From positions 1-64,000 of the forward strand of contig NZ_JAGFMD010000012.1 of assembly GCF_017592825.1 (NCBI RefSeq): a stretch of DNA of 64,000 bases. The letters run 5' to 3'. The stretch's first letter is position 1, and the number at the start of each line of letters is the position of its first letter. This DNA is from Roseivirga sp. E12. Its GTDB lineage: Bacteria; Bacteroidota; Bacteroidia; Cytophagales; Cyclobacteriaceae. A program made the translations under genes and the position numbers. Under the pieces are notes generated by a model that searched no databases, had not been told where the DNA came from, and was given only the letters and a program-made list of their open reading frames with translations. Positions 9,932 to 19,600 of this stretch are shown piece by piece.

Positions 9932-9943
9932 GCCACTTTTTTT
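9920..9943 (+). terminator. Rho-independent terminator of clpPX
   Basis: AAAGTGGC (9920-9927) pairs with GCCACTTT (9932-9939) around a four-base loop and is followed by T residues. The clpX stop codon is in the loop. The convergent queD gene ends at 9950 just beyond. Confidence 0.85.
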
Positions 9944-9949
9944 ATGCTT

Positions 9950-10369
9950 TTACTCTCCTAAGTACTCCACAAAATTACGTGGCGTTTCATATAACTTCAA
10001 GGAATGCAGCTCACCATCATTTGCAAGCTCTTTGACTTTAGGTGCTAGTATTCTCCAGATTTCCATCACTAGAATCTCACAACTCGCCATTTTTCCTTCC
10101 ATGAAGTCCACGTCCAAGTTTAAGTTTTTATGATCTAGCTTATCAATCACTTCAGTATTGATCAGTATAGAAAGTGCCTTTAAATCGACAACAAAACCGG
10201 TATCTGGATCGGGCTTACCCTTGACCGTAGTAATCAGTTCGAAGTTATGTCCATGCCAATTGGCATTAGCACAGGGTCCAAAAACCTCCAGATTCTTTTC
10301 TAAAGACCAGTCGGGGTTGTACAGTTTATGCGCTGCGTTAAAATGTTCCTTTCTACTGACGTAAACCAT
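9950..10369 (-). CDS. queD: 6-carboxytetrahydropterin synthase / 6-pyruvoyl-tetrahydropterin synthase family
   Basis: QueD converts dihydroneopterin triphosphate into 6-carboxytetrahydropterin for queuosine and other 7-deazapurines. Zinc ligands are visible in HFNAAH and in NWHGHNFEL, and the catalytic cysteine is in GPCANANWHGH. About 139 residues is normal. The longest frame starts at a TTG (10381), but the ATG at 10369 gives the typical start MVYVSRKEHFNAAH. The partner enzyme gene queE is at 26863-27480, not adjacent. The exact biochemical subtype cannot be settled by eye. Confidence 0.9.
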   Translation of the reverse strand: MVYVSRKEHFNAAHKLYNPDWSLEKNLEVFGPCANANWHGHNFELITTVKGKPDPDTGFVVDLKALSILINTEVIDKLDHKNLNLDVDFMEGKMASCEILVMEIWRILAPKVKELANDGELHSLKLYETPRNFVEYLGE

Positions 10370-10389
10370 GCCTGTTGACAATTAGCCTG

Positions 10390-10397
10390 CAAATATA
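10390..10397 (-). promoter_or_regulatory. promoter -7 box TATATTTG for queD
   Basis: This exact TAnnTTTG match lies 20 bp upstream of the chosen queD start. No TTG was found at the proper distance. Confidence 0.45.
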
Positions 10398-10452
10398 TTA
10401 AAATCTGAAACTCGTTATTATAATGATCGACTAGAAATAATCATAACTCAGT

Positions 10453-10845
10453 TTACCATGGTAACTGAATATCATCCTTGCTAAAAGTCTTGTTCCTTTT
10501 AACGAAAGCAGAATCGCCTTCTGAGCTAGTCTTGAAGTTTGAATTTGATCCTGAGAGTTTCTTTAACCATGCGATCGGAGTAACAACCAAGAGATAAACT
10601 AAGGTCAAAAGGAGCGTGCCGTTAATCTTACCTAAAAGGAGTCCAAACTTCATCCATAACCAGGCGATATAATAAGCTGCTTTCCCAAAAAGCGCAGACA
10701 CAACGGCAATTGACATTGTGATGATGAGTAAAACATCAGCATCCTTGTCTTTATATGTTGTTAGATAAAAATAAATGACAAGAAGCCCGGTCACCAAACC
10801 GAGGACTATCGCTTGCGACTTCTTAGTATCGAGCTTTTTACTCAT
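10453..10845 (-). CDS. SxtJ-family membrane protein
   Basis: This 130-residue protein has two or three membrane segments in its first 95 residues (QAIVLGLVTGLLVIYFYL, then VLLIITMSIAVVSALFG, then GTLLLTLVYLLVVTPIAW) and a polar tail ending in DDIQLPW. The pattern fits SxtJ, a small membrane protein of unknown role that travels with carbamoyltransferases. Its start overlaps the stop of the carbamoyltransferase gene by four bases, so the two are translationally coupled. It is the last gene of the hldD-to-SxtJ run. I infer that it anchors or assists the carbamoyl-transfer machinery at the membrane; no catalytic motif is visible. Confidence 0.75.
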   Translation of the reverse strand: MSKKLDTKKSQAIVLGLVTGLLVIYFYLTTYKDKDADVLLIITMSIAVVSALFGKAAYYIAWLWMKFGLLLGKINGTLLLTLVYLLVVTPIAWLKKLSGSNSNFKTSSEGDSAFVKRNKTFSKDDIQLPW

Positions 10846-12665
10846 GCCTCAGTGGGTTTAAGAATTAAATTGTCCTCCATCACCAGTGCATCCATATTCG
10901 TGTTCATAAAACAGTCATATGCCTCTTGGTGTGTACAAACTATTGGCTGATCTTTAACATTGAAGCTTGTATTTATCAGCAAAGAAAAGCCCGTTTTCTG
11001 CTTATAGGTTTTTAAGAGTTGCCAAAGTCGGTTATTGGTATTTTCATCAACTGTTTGAACCCTACATGAGTAATCAACATGACTAATTCCTGGGAAGTCA
11101 GAATTTACCCAGTCGCATTTTTCTCTAATAGATAATGTCTCATAGTTATCTGGTTTTGGCTTTTGGAGACCCGGCACAATCTCAGTAATGATAGCCATAT
11201 ATGGCGAGGGCTCTTTTAGGCAAAAGAAGTCTTCTAAATCCTCTTCGAGCAGTATTACAGCAAACGGCCTGAAAGATTCGCGAAATTTGATTTTTTGATT
11301 TATGACGTGTTGCATTTCTGGCCTTCTTGGATCACCTAAAATGCTTCGCGCACCCAATGCCCGTGCACCAAACTCCATACGACCTTGCATCCATCCCACG
11401 ACAGCTCCCTGATTTAGGAGATCACAAGTTCTATTGCATAATGCATCAAGGTTATCAATAGTGTTAAACTCTTGACCTTTCGACTCAAGGTGCGCCCTAA
11501 TCTGAACATTAGTGGATTGAGGCCCCAAAAACGAAATGCTATTTTTTAAAGGTTCGTCTCCTTTTTCAAAAGACTCATCATCCAAAGCGTTGGTCAGCAA
11601 CGCGGCTCCCACTGCGCTCCCAGAATCTCCTACTGCAGGTGGTATATGAATGTTATCGAAAATTGCTTCTTTAATCAGTACTCCGTTTGCTGCACAGTTG
11701 TAACCCACTCCACCGGCTATACACAAATTGCTGAGCCCAGTCACCTCTTTTGCCTCTTTTGCGAGCAACAAAATAACATGCTCTGTAAAGTCCTGGGCTG
11801 CTAAGGCAAAGTCGCAGTGACTCTGAGTTAGTTCATCTTGTTCCAATCTTTCAGGCATATTGAATAACTCACCCCAAAGTCTAGAAGCTGTCATTCGTTT
11901 TCCTTCAAGGAATCTAAAGTATTTCAGGTTGAGCCTAATTGATCCATCCTCAAAGACCTTCACCAAGGTGGACTCTATCTCTTTTCTACCATTTTTATAG
12001 ATCTCGGATTCTCGGTTTCCATATGGTGCCAAACCCATCATTTTGTACTCGCCATCATTGACCCTGAAACCTAAGAACTGAGTAAATGCAGAATACAAAA
12101 GACCCAACGAATGAGGATAACTCTGTTCCTGTATTGATTCAATCTCTTTGCCCTTGGCCTTATAGATAGCGGTAGTGGTCCATTCTCCAACACCATCAAT
12201 TGTCAGTACGGCACTTTCTTTAAATGGGGAGGTAAAATAAGCCCAGGCAGCATGAGACAGATGATGCTCACTGAAAGTGACTTTCAAATCCTTTGTGTCT
12301 CCTAAATCCAATGCATTAAGTTTGTCATTCAAGTGCTTTCGGAAAAATACTTTTTCTTTTAGCCATGCTGGCATATACTTGACGAATGCAGGAATTCCTT
12401 TAGGGGCTATCGCAAGAAAATTTTCGAGGACTCTTTCAAATTTCAGTAGTGGTTTCTCATAAAACGCTACTGTATGGACCTGATTCAGGTCAACTTGAGC
12501 ATAATCCAAGCAAAACCTAATGGCATTTTCAGGAAATGAAGAATCATGTTTTTTGCGAGTAAATCGTTCTTCTTGGGCAGCTGCGACAAGTTTACCATTC
12601 AAAAGAAGGCAAGCTGCTGAGTCGTGATAGAATGCTGAAACTCCAAGAATGTATTGATTACTCAT
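10842..12665 (-). CDS. O-carbamoyltransferase, NodU/CmcH/TobZ family
   Basis: Family members transfer a carbamoyl group from carbamoyl phosphate to a hydroxyl on a sugar or antibiotic. The N-terminal Kae1-like domain starts ILGVSAFYHDSAACLL, contains the metal-binding HHLSHA motif and ends with the GGVGYNCAANG block. The C-terminal domain has GRMEFGARALGARSIL and NTSFNVKDQPIVCT. The start at 12665 (MSNQYILG) is preferred: the longer frame to 12701 would run into the upstream DUF5989 gene. The gene lies seven bases after that gene and overlaps SxtJ. The acceptor is unknown; the nearby heptose gene suggests a surface glycan (inference). Confidence 0.92.
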   Translation of the reverse strand: MSNQYILGVSAFYHDSAACLLLNGKLVAAAQEERFTRKKHDSSFPENAIRFCLDYAQVDLNQVHTVAFYEKPLLKFERVLENFLAIAPKGIPAFVKYMPAWLKEKVFFRKHLNDKLNALDLGDTKDLKVTFSEHHLSHAAWAYFTSPFKESAVLTIDGVGEWTTTAIYKAKGKEIESIQEQSYPHSLGLLYSAFTQFLGFRVNDGEYKMMGLAPYGNRESEIYKNGRKEIESTLVKVFEDGSIRLNLKYFRFLEGKRMTASRLWGELFNMPERLEQDELTQSHCDFALAAQDFTEHVILLLAKEAKEVTGLSNLCIAGGVGYNCAANGVLIKEAIFDNIHIPPAVGDSGSAVGAALLTNALDDESFEKGDEPLKNSISFLGPQSTNVQIRAHLESKGQEFNTIDNLDALCNRTCDLLNQGAVVGWMQGRMEFGARALGARSILGDPRRPEMQHVINQKIKFRESFRPFAVILLEEDLEDFFCLKEPSPYMAIITEIVPGLQKPKPDNYETLSIREKCDWVNSDFPGISHVDYSCRVQTVDENTNNRLWQLLKTYKQKTGFSLLINTSFNVKDQPIVCTHQEAYDCFMNTNMDALVMEDNLILKPTEA

Positions 12666-12672
12666 AAAGGTC

Positions 12673-12822
12673 TTAGAACATGCTATAGATGAATGGTGCA
12701 ATAGCAGATCCTTCTACAAAGACTATCAACACCCCTAGCAATAGTAATATGATAATAATTGGTGCTAACCAAAGACGCTTCCTAGCAGCCATAAATCGTA
12801 GTAGTTCTCTAAGGTTATTCAT
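12673..12822 (-). CDS. DUF5989-family small membrane protein, 49 residues
   Basis: This short gene is easily missed. Reading the minus strand from the ATG at 12822 gives a 49-residue product: a basic, amphipathic start (MNNLRELLRFMAARKRLWLA), one hydrophobic segment (PIIIILLLLGVLIVF), then EGSAIAPFIYSMF. The order aromatic/basic segment, PII(I/V) membrane helix, GSAIAPFIY and terminal phenylalanine is the DUF5989 pattern, a family found beside SxtJ and carbamoyltransferases. It fits exactly between the SGNH gene (stop 12827) and the carbamoyltransferase (start 12665), with gaps of four and seven bases. Function unknown. Confidence 0.85.
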   Translation of the reverse strand: MNNLRELLRFMAARKRLWLAPIIIILLLLGVLIVFVEGSAIAPFIYSMF

Positions 12823-12826
12823 ATTA

Positions 12827-14692
12827 TCAAAGTAGAAAATTCTTATTTATAGTCTTAAGTTGCTCATTTTGAGGGATTAACTCAAGCAAAACTGCATTTA
12901 GCTTCTTAGCCGATTCTAACTTCTTAATATACAGCAATGCACCCAAAGCACTAATGTATTTATTGGGATTGGTCTTGATATCAGTCCCTTCTAAATTATT
13001 CAAATCAACTTTTGAGATGTCTGTCAAGGCACGAACGGTAAACTCATTCTGAGGAATTCGCTCTTGAGCAAACACTTCTTGTGCCACTGCTATGCCATGC
13101 TCAAACTTTTCCCAATTGATAAGGTTTGTCAGCCTGATCTTCTTTAATTCTATATTTAATTTGTCCTTGGGCAAGGTACTTATAAACTCTTCAGTCTCTG
13201 CTGAAGCTCCCATTTTCATAAAGGCATCAGCCACCATAACGATAGGCTCAATTTGATCAGGATATTCCTGAACCAATACTTTGGCTGTTTTCAAAGCTTC
13301 TTCAGGGTTTTCATTAAGCTGCCTCAAGTAAGCCTCATTCATAGCTTGTACCCATGGTATTTGCCCATTAACAAGAAAATCAATCTCTGTAGGGTTTTCA
13401 ACCTGCTCCTCCGTAACAACTTGATCTGTAAATGGCCAATTGTTCATCAATTTTTTAACAAGTTTGATTCCGAAAAGGCTATCTACCTCGGAGATGACAT
13501 ACTCGAATTCTTCGTTTGAATCTACAGGTGATGCCCATCCATTCTGATCTAAATAGACTTTTAAGGATTCGAAAAAGGTGTCTGCAAAGAGTCTGGCACC
13601 CGAAAGATTTACATGAACGTGCTCTAGCAAAAGCTCATTTCCAATGATTCCAAAGCTACTCTCGGATTCAAATTTCTTTCGAGAATCGACAAGTACTGCT
13701 CCATGTTCTTGGGCCAACAGACCGATTAAATCTTCAATTCCAGATGGGGCTCTAAACTTAAGTAAATCATTGTCCCTAGCCTCTATAAGCTTGGCTTTCG
13801 CCTCTGGAACATCTCCGGTTTCCAAGGCTTTTCTTCCTGCTTTAAATAGCCCAGAAGCATGCTCGCTCGTACCACTCTCAAATGGTTCAAAGTCCTTTAA
13901 GTTGCTCACCAGACTACTTATAAACACTGGTATGCCTTCTTCCTTGTACTTAGCAAGGACACGAGACATATTGAATTCATATTGATCTAGTCCAGCCTGA
14001 TAAACTGCTGATTCAAATTCTATACTTGTATTCTGAACCATCTTGCCCATTAACGACTCCTTGTTAGGGTCTTCAGATGGAATGTAAGCCTTTCTAACCC
14101 AGTTTCTAATTAATTGAACTAGTCTCACATTTTTGAGTTTCAAGTAGGTGTTTGTAACCGCTGCCGTCTTGCCAATTGACTGACTCGAACCTACTCCTAG
14201 GGCTCCATAATATTCATTGTGTCCGCTATATATGATAATGATGTCAGGACTCTGCTCAATAATTTCATCTACAAAGTCCAATATTGTGAAACTATTGGTG
14301 GCTGCTAAACTGGTATTTATTACCTCTACTTGATAGTCGGGATAGTTGTACTGAAGACGTTGTTCAAGCAGCCTAGGGAAAGACCCACCGTGCTGGTAAG
14401 GAAAGCCAGCAGAGGTAGAGGCCCCTTGTACCACTACCCTCAAGGTTTTTTCAGTTTTCTCTTTCAAAAAGAGATCATATTGACCCTTGGTAGCAAACTC
14501 TTCTACCGGAAAATATCTCTTTGAAACTTCGGGATTCAGTATTAGGTAGTTGCCATCAACGGTATCATCAATGAAGAGAGGATATTCTTCCCCATAGTTC
14601 GCCAGTCTTAGCACCAACTCTAGTAAGACAAAGAAGAGTATAGGTACAAGAAGGGAGATGATAGTAAATACTCTCTTCTTAGATTTACTCAT
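12827..14692 (-). CDS. membrane-anchored SGNH/GDSL-like hydrolase with helical C-terminal part
   Basis: This 621-residue protein begins with a basic stretch and one membrane helix (IISLLVPILFFVLLELVLRL), so the body is probably periplasmic. SGNH elements can be traced: VVQGASTSAGFPY with candidate nucleophile Ser92, YSGHNEYYG supplying the Gly/Asn pair, and EHVHVNLSGARLFADTFF as the last block, where the usual Asp before x-x-His is Glu. The C-terminal third looks like TPR-type helices. Family members remove or move acyl groups on glycans or lipids. It overlaps the upstream lipoprotein gene by one base (TAATG) and leads into DUF5989. I infer a role in modifying the same product as the carbamoyltransferase. 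Confidence 0.75.
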   Translation of the reverse strand: MSKSKKRVFTIISLLVPILFFVLLELVLRLANYGEEYPLFIDDTVDGNYLILNPEVSKRYFPVEEFATKGQYDLFLKEKTEKTLRVVVQGASTSAGFPYQHGGSFPRLLEQRLQYNYPDYQVEVINTSLAATNSFTILDFVDEIIEQSPDIIIIYSGHNEYYGALGVGSSQSIGKTAAVTNTYLKLKNVRLVQLIRNWVRKAYIPSEDPNKESLMGKMVQNTSIEFESAVYQAGLDQYEFNMSRVLAKYKEEGIPVFISSLVSNLKDFEPFESGTSEHASGLFKAGRKALETGDVPEAKAKLIEARDNDLLKFRAPSGIEDLIGLLAQEHGAVLVDSRKKFESESSFGIIGNELLLEHVHVNLSGARLFADTFFESLKVYLDQNGWASPVDSNEEFEYVISEVDSLFGIKLVKKLMNNWPFTDQVVTEEQVENPTEIDFLVNGQIPWVQAMNEAYLRQLNENPEEALKTAKVLVQEYPDQIEPIVMVADAFMKMGASAETEEFISTLPKDKLNIELKKIRLTNLINWEKFEHGIAVAQEVFAQERIPQNEFTVRALTDISKVDLNNLEGTDIKTNPNKYISALGALLYIKKLESAKKLNAVLLELIPQNEQLKTINKNFLL

Positions 14693-15222
14693 TAACTAGA
14701 CTTAGTGGCTTTACCAATTTGAGCCTTATAATTTGCGCTCGTAGATATCCTGATTGGTTTACCATCAGTTCGAGTAATCCTCATTTTGCCTTGAGACATT
14801 TCATAAAGATTAGTGCCGTTTTTATATGGTAGTTGCAAAGAAGCTCCTTCAATTTTGGCAAAATCATTCATTGCCGAAAGCATGTTCTGAGTAACATCTC
14901 CTGGACTGATTCGTGACTCGGTAAACTTACCTTCGTCTACGCAAACATAATATGTGGTACTGGGTAGAAAAAAGTGATCATCTGACGTATTTCCATCATT
15001 CACAGTTACATAATCATGGAAATAATCTATCTGACAACCACTAAGAGTATCATTCTTTGCATGAACAAGTTTGAGTCCATCAATTTCTATCCATTCTCCT
15101 GGGTCAATATCTCCCCAGACTAGGATTTCTATAACATCAGACTCAACGTACTTTGCTCTTTGACCACATGCGGTAGCAACAAATAGACATACCACAAATG
15201 CTACAATTAATTTCTTATTCAT
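14692..15222 (-). CDS. exported lipoprotein of unknown function
   Basis: This 176-residue product starts with a lipoprotein signal (KLIVAFVVCLFVATACGQ), placing it on a membrane facing the periplasm or the outside. The rest is beta-rich with several cysteines (LSGCQIDYF, YYVCVDEG) and shows no domain I recognise. It overlaps the upstream gene by eight bases and the SGNH gene by one base, so it is surely part of the same operon. It may be a structural or binding partner of the SGNH protein (inference from position only). Confidence 0.7.
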   Translation of the reverse strand: MNKKLIVAFVVCLFVATACGQRAKYVESDVIEILVWGDIDPGEWIEIDGLKLVHAKNDTLSGCQIDYFHDYVTVNDGNTSDDHFFLPSTTYYVCVDEGKFTESRISPGDVTQNMLSAMNDFAKIEGASLQLPYKNGTNLYEMSQGKMRITRTDGKPIRISTSANYKAQIGKATKSS

Positions 15223-15652
15223 ATCGTGTTTCCTTTTTTAAGGCCTTTTCAGCGTTGGGTTTGGCAAAGACATAATTCAATAGGTTATATACGTTGCCTT
15301 TATTTTGTGATAGATACTTGTCGAGATCTGACTTAAGTTGTCTCAAATCTCCATTAGCCTCTAATATATTTGTTCTGTTATTAATCTTTGCACTGAGTGT
15401 GGGATCACCCAATTCTTTCTGAGCAAATTTCACAAATCTCAGTCTATTGTTTGCATTGAGCTTAAAGAGCTCTTGCTTAATGCCCTTTTTAGGTAGGGAC
15501 ACCGAATCAATTGGTGATACCACATTTAGCCCACTCCTCATTTTCATACTCGCATAAAAAAAGACTACGCTGTCCGCTTCGGTTTTCTTGTTACTCTGTG
15601 CCTGAACTAAAGTAAATGAACATAATAACAAAAGTGTCAATATTACTCTCAT
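15215..15652 (-). CDS. small secreted protein of unknown function
   Basis: The 145-residue product has a clear signal peptide (MRVILTLLLLCSFTLVQA) and a basic, mainly helical mature part with no recognised domain. It starts three bases after the hldD stop and overlaps the next gene by eight bases, so its translation is coupled to its neighbours. Nothing in the sequence suggests an enzyme. Confidence 0.68.
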   Translation of the reverse strand: MRVILTLLLLCSFTLVQAQSNKKTEADSVVFFYASMKMRSGLNVVSPIDSVSLPKKGIKQELFKLNANNRLRFVKFAQKELGDPTLSAKINNRTNILEANGDLRQLKSDLDKYLSQNKGNVYNLLNYVFAKPNAEKALKKETRYE

Positions 15653-15655
15653 CTC

Positions 15656-16621
15656 TTAATATTTTAAATCTTTCGTAAGATAATTTCCTACATAATCATT
15701 GATGCCGTCTTCTAGAGAAGTAAAAGGTCGATCATAGCCAATAGACTTTAACTTATTCATATCTGCCTCTGTGAAGTATTGGTACTTCTCTCTGATATCT
15801 TCTGGTGTATCGATAAAACCAATGTTTTCCTTCACATCGATTGCTTTGAAAACAGCCCGAGTCAGATCCAAAAACGTTCGAGCTTCTCCACTGCCTAAAT
15901 TATAAATGCCAGAATTTTGTCTGTGGTGCATTAAGAAGCAGCAAACATCCACTACGTCTTTGACATAAACAAAATCCCGCATTTGTTCTCCATTCTTGAA
16001 ATCTGGATTATGTGACCTAAAAAGTCTCATGCTACTCGTTTTCTTAATCTGGTTGTATGCATGAAACACCACTGATGCCATTCTTCCCTTATGGTATTCG
16101 TTAGGTCCGTAAACATTGAAGAATTTCAAACCTGCCCAAAAGAAGGGTTGTGTTTCTTCTTTCAAAGCCCATTTGTCGAATTCGTTTTTAGATACTCCAT
16201 ATGGATTCAATGGCTCTAGCTGAAACGGTTGATCATGCGCATCATTGTAGCCATGCGCTCCATCACCATAAGTCGCTGCAGAAGAGGCGTAAACTAGTGG
16301 GATTTGGTATGTGATACACTTCTTCCAAACGTTTTTAGTATAATCCGTATTTAGACGATTTAATAGTTCTTTATCAAATTCAGCTGTATCAGTCCTAGCC
16401 CCCAGATGGAAAATGAATTCCACTTTGTTGCCATTCTCATCTAGCCAATCGATGAAGGACTCCCGACTTACTTGCTTCAGAATTTTCTTACTAAGAAGGT
16501 TGGCGTTTTTTGCTTCGTTATCAAACAAGTCGACAGCAACAATATCATTGTATCCGTCAGAATTCAGTCTCTCTATGAGGCAACTTCCAATAAAGCCAAC
16601 AGCACCTGTAACAACAATCAT
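15656..16621 (-). CDS. hldD: ADP-L-glycero-D-manno-heptose 6-epimerase
   Basis: This NAD(P)-dependent extended SDR enzyme inverts C6 of ADP-heptose, the precursor of lipopolysaccharide core heptose. The N-terminal dinucleotide motif is TGAVGFIGS; the active site shows the catalytic serine in YASSAATYGDG and the YGVSK pair. FNVYGPNEYHKGRMASVVFH and KNGEQMRDFVYVKDVVDV are typical of HldD. At 321 residues it is full length. It is the first gene of a tight leftward operon ending in SxtJ. Other heptose genes (hldE, gmhA, gmhB) are not seen in the window. Confidence 0.92.
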   Translation of the reverse strand: MIVVTGAVGFIGSCLIERLNSDGYNDIVAVDLFDNEAKNANLLSKKILKQVSRESFIDWLDENGNKVEFIFHLGARTDTAEFDKELLNRLNTDYTKNVWKKCITYQIPLVYASSAATYGDGAHGYNDAHDQPFQLEPLNPYGVSKNEFDKWALKEETQPFFWAGLKFFNVYGPNEYHKGRMASVVFHAYNQIKKTSSMRLFRSHNPDFKNGEQMRDFVYVKDVVDVCCFLMHHRQNSGIYNLGSGEARTFLDLTRAVFKAIDVKENIGFIDTPEDIREKYQYFTEADMNKLKSIGYDRPFTSLEDGINDYVGNYLTKDLKY

Positions 16622-16641
16622 TTCTTTAGTGGATTTGAAAG

Positions 16642-16649
16642 CAAATATA
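16642..16649 (-). promoter_or_regulatory. promoter -7 box TATATTTG for the hldD operon
   Basis: This exact TAnnTTTG match lies 20 bp upstream of the hldD ATG. No TTG is present at 18-20 bp, so the promoter is supported by one half only. Confidence 0.5.
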
Positions 16650-16698
16650 ACTTATTGAAATAAAAACGTCTGTTTTTCAGAAATCAAAAGCTCAATAC

Positions 16699-19600
16699 TT
16701 ATTGTTGAGAGCTCAGAAGATTACTATTGCCATTTAGTGCAAATGATAGCGCTTGATCATTGTTCCTAAACACAAACAGATGTGGCTGCCCATTAATTTC
16801 AATTTTCTGAAGGGATGTCACATCCCCTTCAAAGATCAAGCCTGAACTTAAATCATCTACAACTTCAAAATTCCCATTGCCCTGTCCAAGAAGTAATAGA
16901 GAAGCTTGTGCGTCTTGATTACCTGAGAATACCTCAGGTGCCGAAGTGTTACCTCCAAGAATCACATCCAACATATTGTCACCATCGACATCTAAAATTT
17001 CAATGGCATGCACAGATGAAAACTGGGCTTGGAAAGGAAGTTCCTTAAGTTCAAAATTACCAACACCATCATTTATGAAAAGTGACGTTTTAAAATGGTT
17101 AGCTCGTAGTGTATATGCCTGATCATAAGCGGCTTGATCGAAAATATCTTTCTTCTCAGCTTCAGCATAACTTATATTGGAAGTGAACTTCTTTCTAATA
17201 AGACTGATTTGTGTAGCCAAGGTAGTCAGGTCGTGGATTAAATATTCTTTATCATTCACATAGTACCCGATTACTGGATCCAATCGTCCGTTTTGATCAT
17301 AGTCATAAGCATATACCGATAGCGGCTTACTCGAACTGGCCTTATACCTACTGTTGAGTCCGAGATTTCCCGCCAGAATGTCTGAGTCTCCATCATTATC
17401 AATGTCCACAATTTTTAAGGTGTTCCACCATCCCTTATATTCAGCTAGTCCATTCTTTGCACCCCATGGCTGCAATACATTATCTTTCCACCCAAATACA
17501 TCAATGGACATATATTCACCGGTTACAACTAGTTCCTCCTGGCCATCCCCATTTAAATCAGCCCATAAGGCATCTTTTAGCATACCAAGCTTTTGGAGTG
17601 CCAGGCCTTTTTCCTGAATCACATCTCTGAACTTTCCGTTGTCATTTTCCAGCAATTGACTGGTCCCTGGAAGTGGGTATTTACTAGGTGTGAGTCTTCC
17701 CGCAACGAAAAGATCTATATCACCGTCTTGGTCAAAATCATTGGCTACTACTTTTGCGCTACTGAAATGAGCTTCAGGCAATCTATTTTCATTCAGTACG
17801 AGCTCACCATTGCCCTGATTAATATAAAGTCTGTCCTGATAACGTGCATCGTTCTCTGGGAATTCGTTGCTTCCACTGGCTACATAGAGGTCTTTGTCTC
17901 CGTCATTGTCTACATCGAAAAACAGGGCGTCCGTATCTTCAGAAGAAACACTTGCTTCCAAGAGAACCTTTTTAAACCCTCCTCCGCGCTGTTGAAGATA
18001 GAGATAGGATGGAGAACCAGCTGCACCGGCTATAAACAGGTCGTTTAATCCATCATTGTTAACATCACCCGTGACTGTTGCTGGCCCTTCGGTCGACAAC
18101 TTATGAGGAAGTAAAGCCTCTCTTTTAAAATCAACAAAGTTTGATTCCATGTGTGCATAATCGAAATTTCGTGACTCAAAGTGAGACATAGAGGGCCCAC
18201 GACCAGGCTCTGATTTGCTATTGTCCGACTTCTCAATGCTGAGAACTTGATTTGTCCTTACATTCACAAACGTCTCTGAAGTATTATCAGACCAAATGAC
18301 TTTTAGGCTATCCACTATGGTAGTAGTTCCCATACCAAAATGAGCCACTGGTTCTACTGAAGACTGAAAACCTCGGTTAATACCAATCTCAGCAGCATAA
18401 GTATGCTCTCCGGCCGTTACAACAACTTTAGAGCCCAATGCTTTGGTCGTATTTCCATCAACGGTGAGCCTTACTCTTAAGAATGATGTGCTATCTAATT
18501 CGTTCGTCCTGTTCTCATATAAAAATGACTCTTGATTGAGGTTGTTTGTAATAACTTCTAAATCACCATCGTTGTCCAAATCTGCATAGGCAGCGCCTGT
18601 AGAAAAACTCGGTGCATCAAGACCCCATTGGGAAGTGATATTCTCAAATTGTAGGTTACCTGTATTTGTAAAGGCATAGTTGGGTATTTTCTCTCCTTTG
18701 AGATTATCCAGAGCAGTTGCTACTACTTCCGACTGAGATTTTCCTTGTCCCTTTTGCGTTTCATTGACTATATAGTCTCTAAAGTCAATATCTGTCACAT
18801 CTTTAACATATCCATTAGTTATGAAAATATCTCTCAACCCATCATTATCTAGGTCTACAACAAGTGGACTCCAACTCCAATCTGTTGTATGTATTCCGGC
18901 ATAGGTTCCAATCTCTTTGAACTTTCCCGACTTTGTATTTAACTGAAGTGAATTACGCATATACTGAGATGTATAGCCTCTTTCAATTAGAATTTGTTGT
19001 CTGTCATAATTGAGTCCACTCAATAATTTTTTTTGTCTTCTATTGTCTTCAGGTAACATATCAACCTGCACAATATCCAGAAGGGCGTCATTGTTAAGGT
19101 CTGCCATATCAATGCCCATACCAAAATTGCTTGTATGCGAAAAGTAATCTCCCAGCTTGTCAGTGAAAGTACCGTCCTGGTTATTGATATATAGGTTGTC
19201 ATCAAATACGAAGTCATTGCTGACATAAAGGTCTAGCCAACCATCTTGATTAAAATCATGAACATTGATACCTAGCCCGTAACCTTCGTGTATAATTCCT
19301 GCCTCGAGGGAAACATCAATGAATTTTCCATTGTCATTTCTATAGAGCCTATCATTACTCTTTGATTTCCCGTTGGAAGATTTGGGCCGAATCACATTGG
19401 GATCCTTTTCAGGGTTATTCTCATAGTTAATGAGGAAAACATCTAAGTCTCCGTCATTATCATAATCAAAAAAACTGCTGTGCGTAGTCAAATTTGGATC
19501 AGCCAATCCATAATGCTCAGCCGATTCAGTAAAAGTTAAATCTCCATTATTGATAAAGAGCTTATTTCTCGTGTCTCTGCCTTCTTCCAAGCCACCAATA

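Noticed and set aside
14692-16621. O-antigen or capsule export cluster
   Set aside because: No flippase, polymerase, glycosyltransferase or ABC exporter is present. The heptose gene and carbamoyltransferase alone do not make such a cluster.
17593-18048. 151-codon open frame on the plus strand inside the FG-GAP gene
   Set aside because: It is antisense to a long gene with clear repeated domains, its translation has no recognisable motif and there is no promoter. It is a by-product of the other strand.
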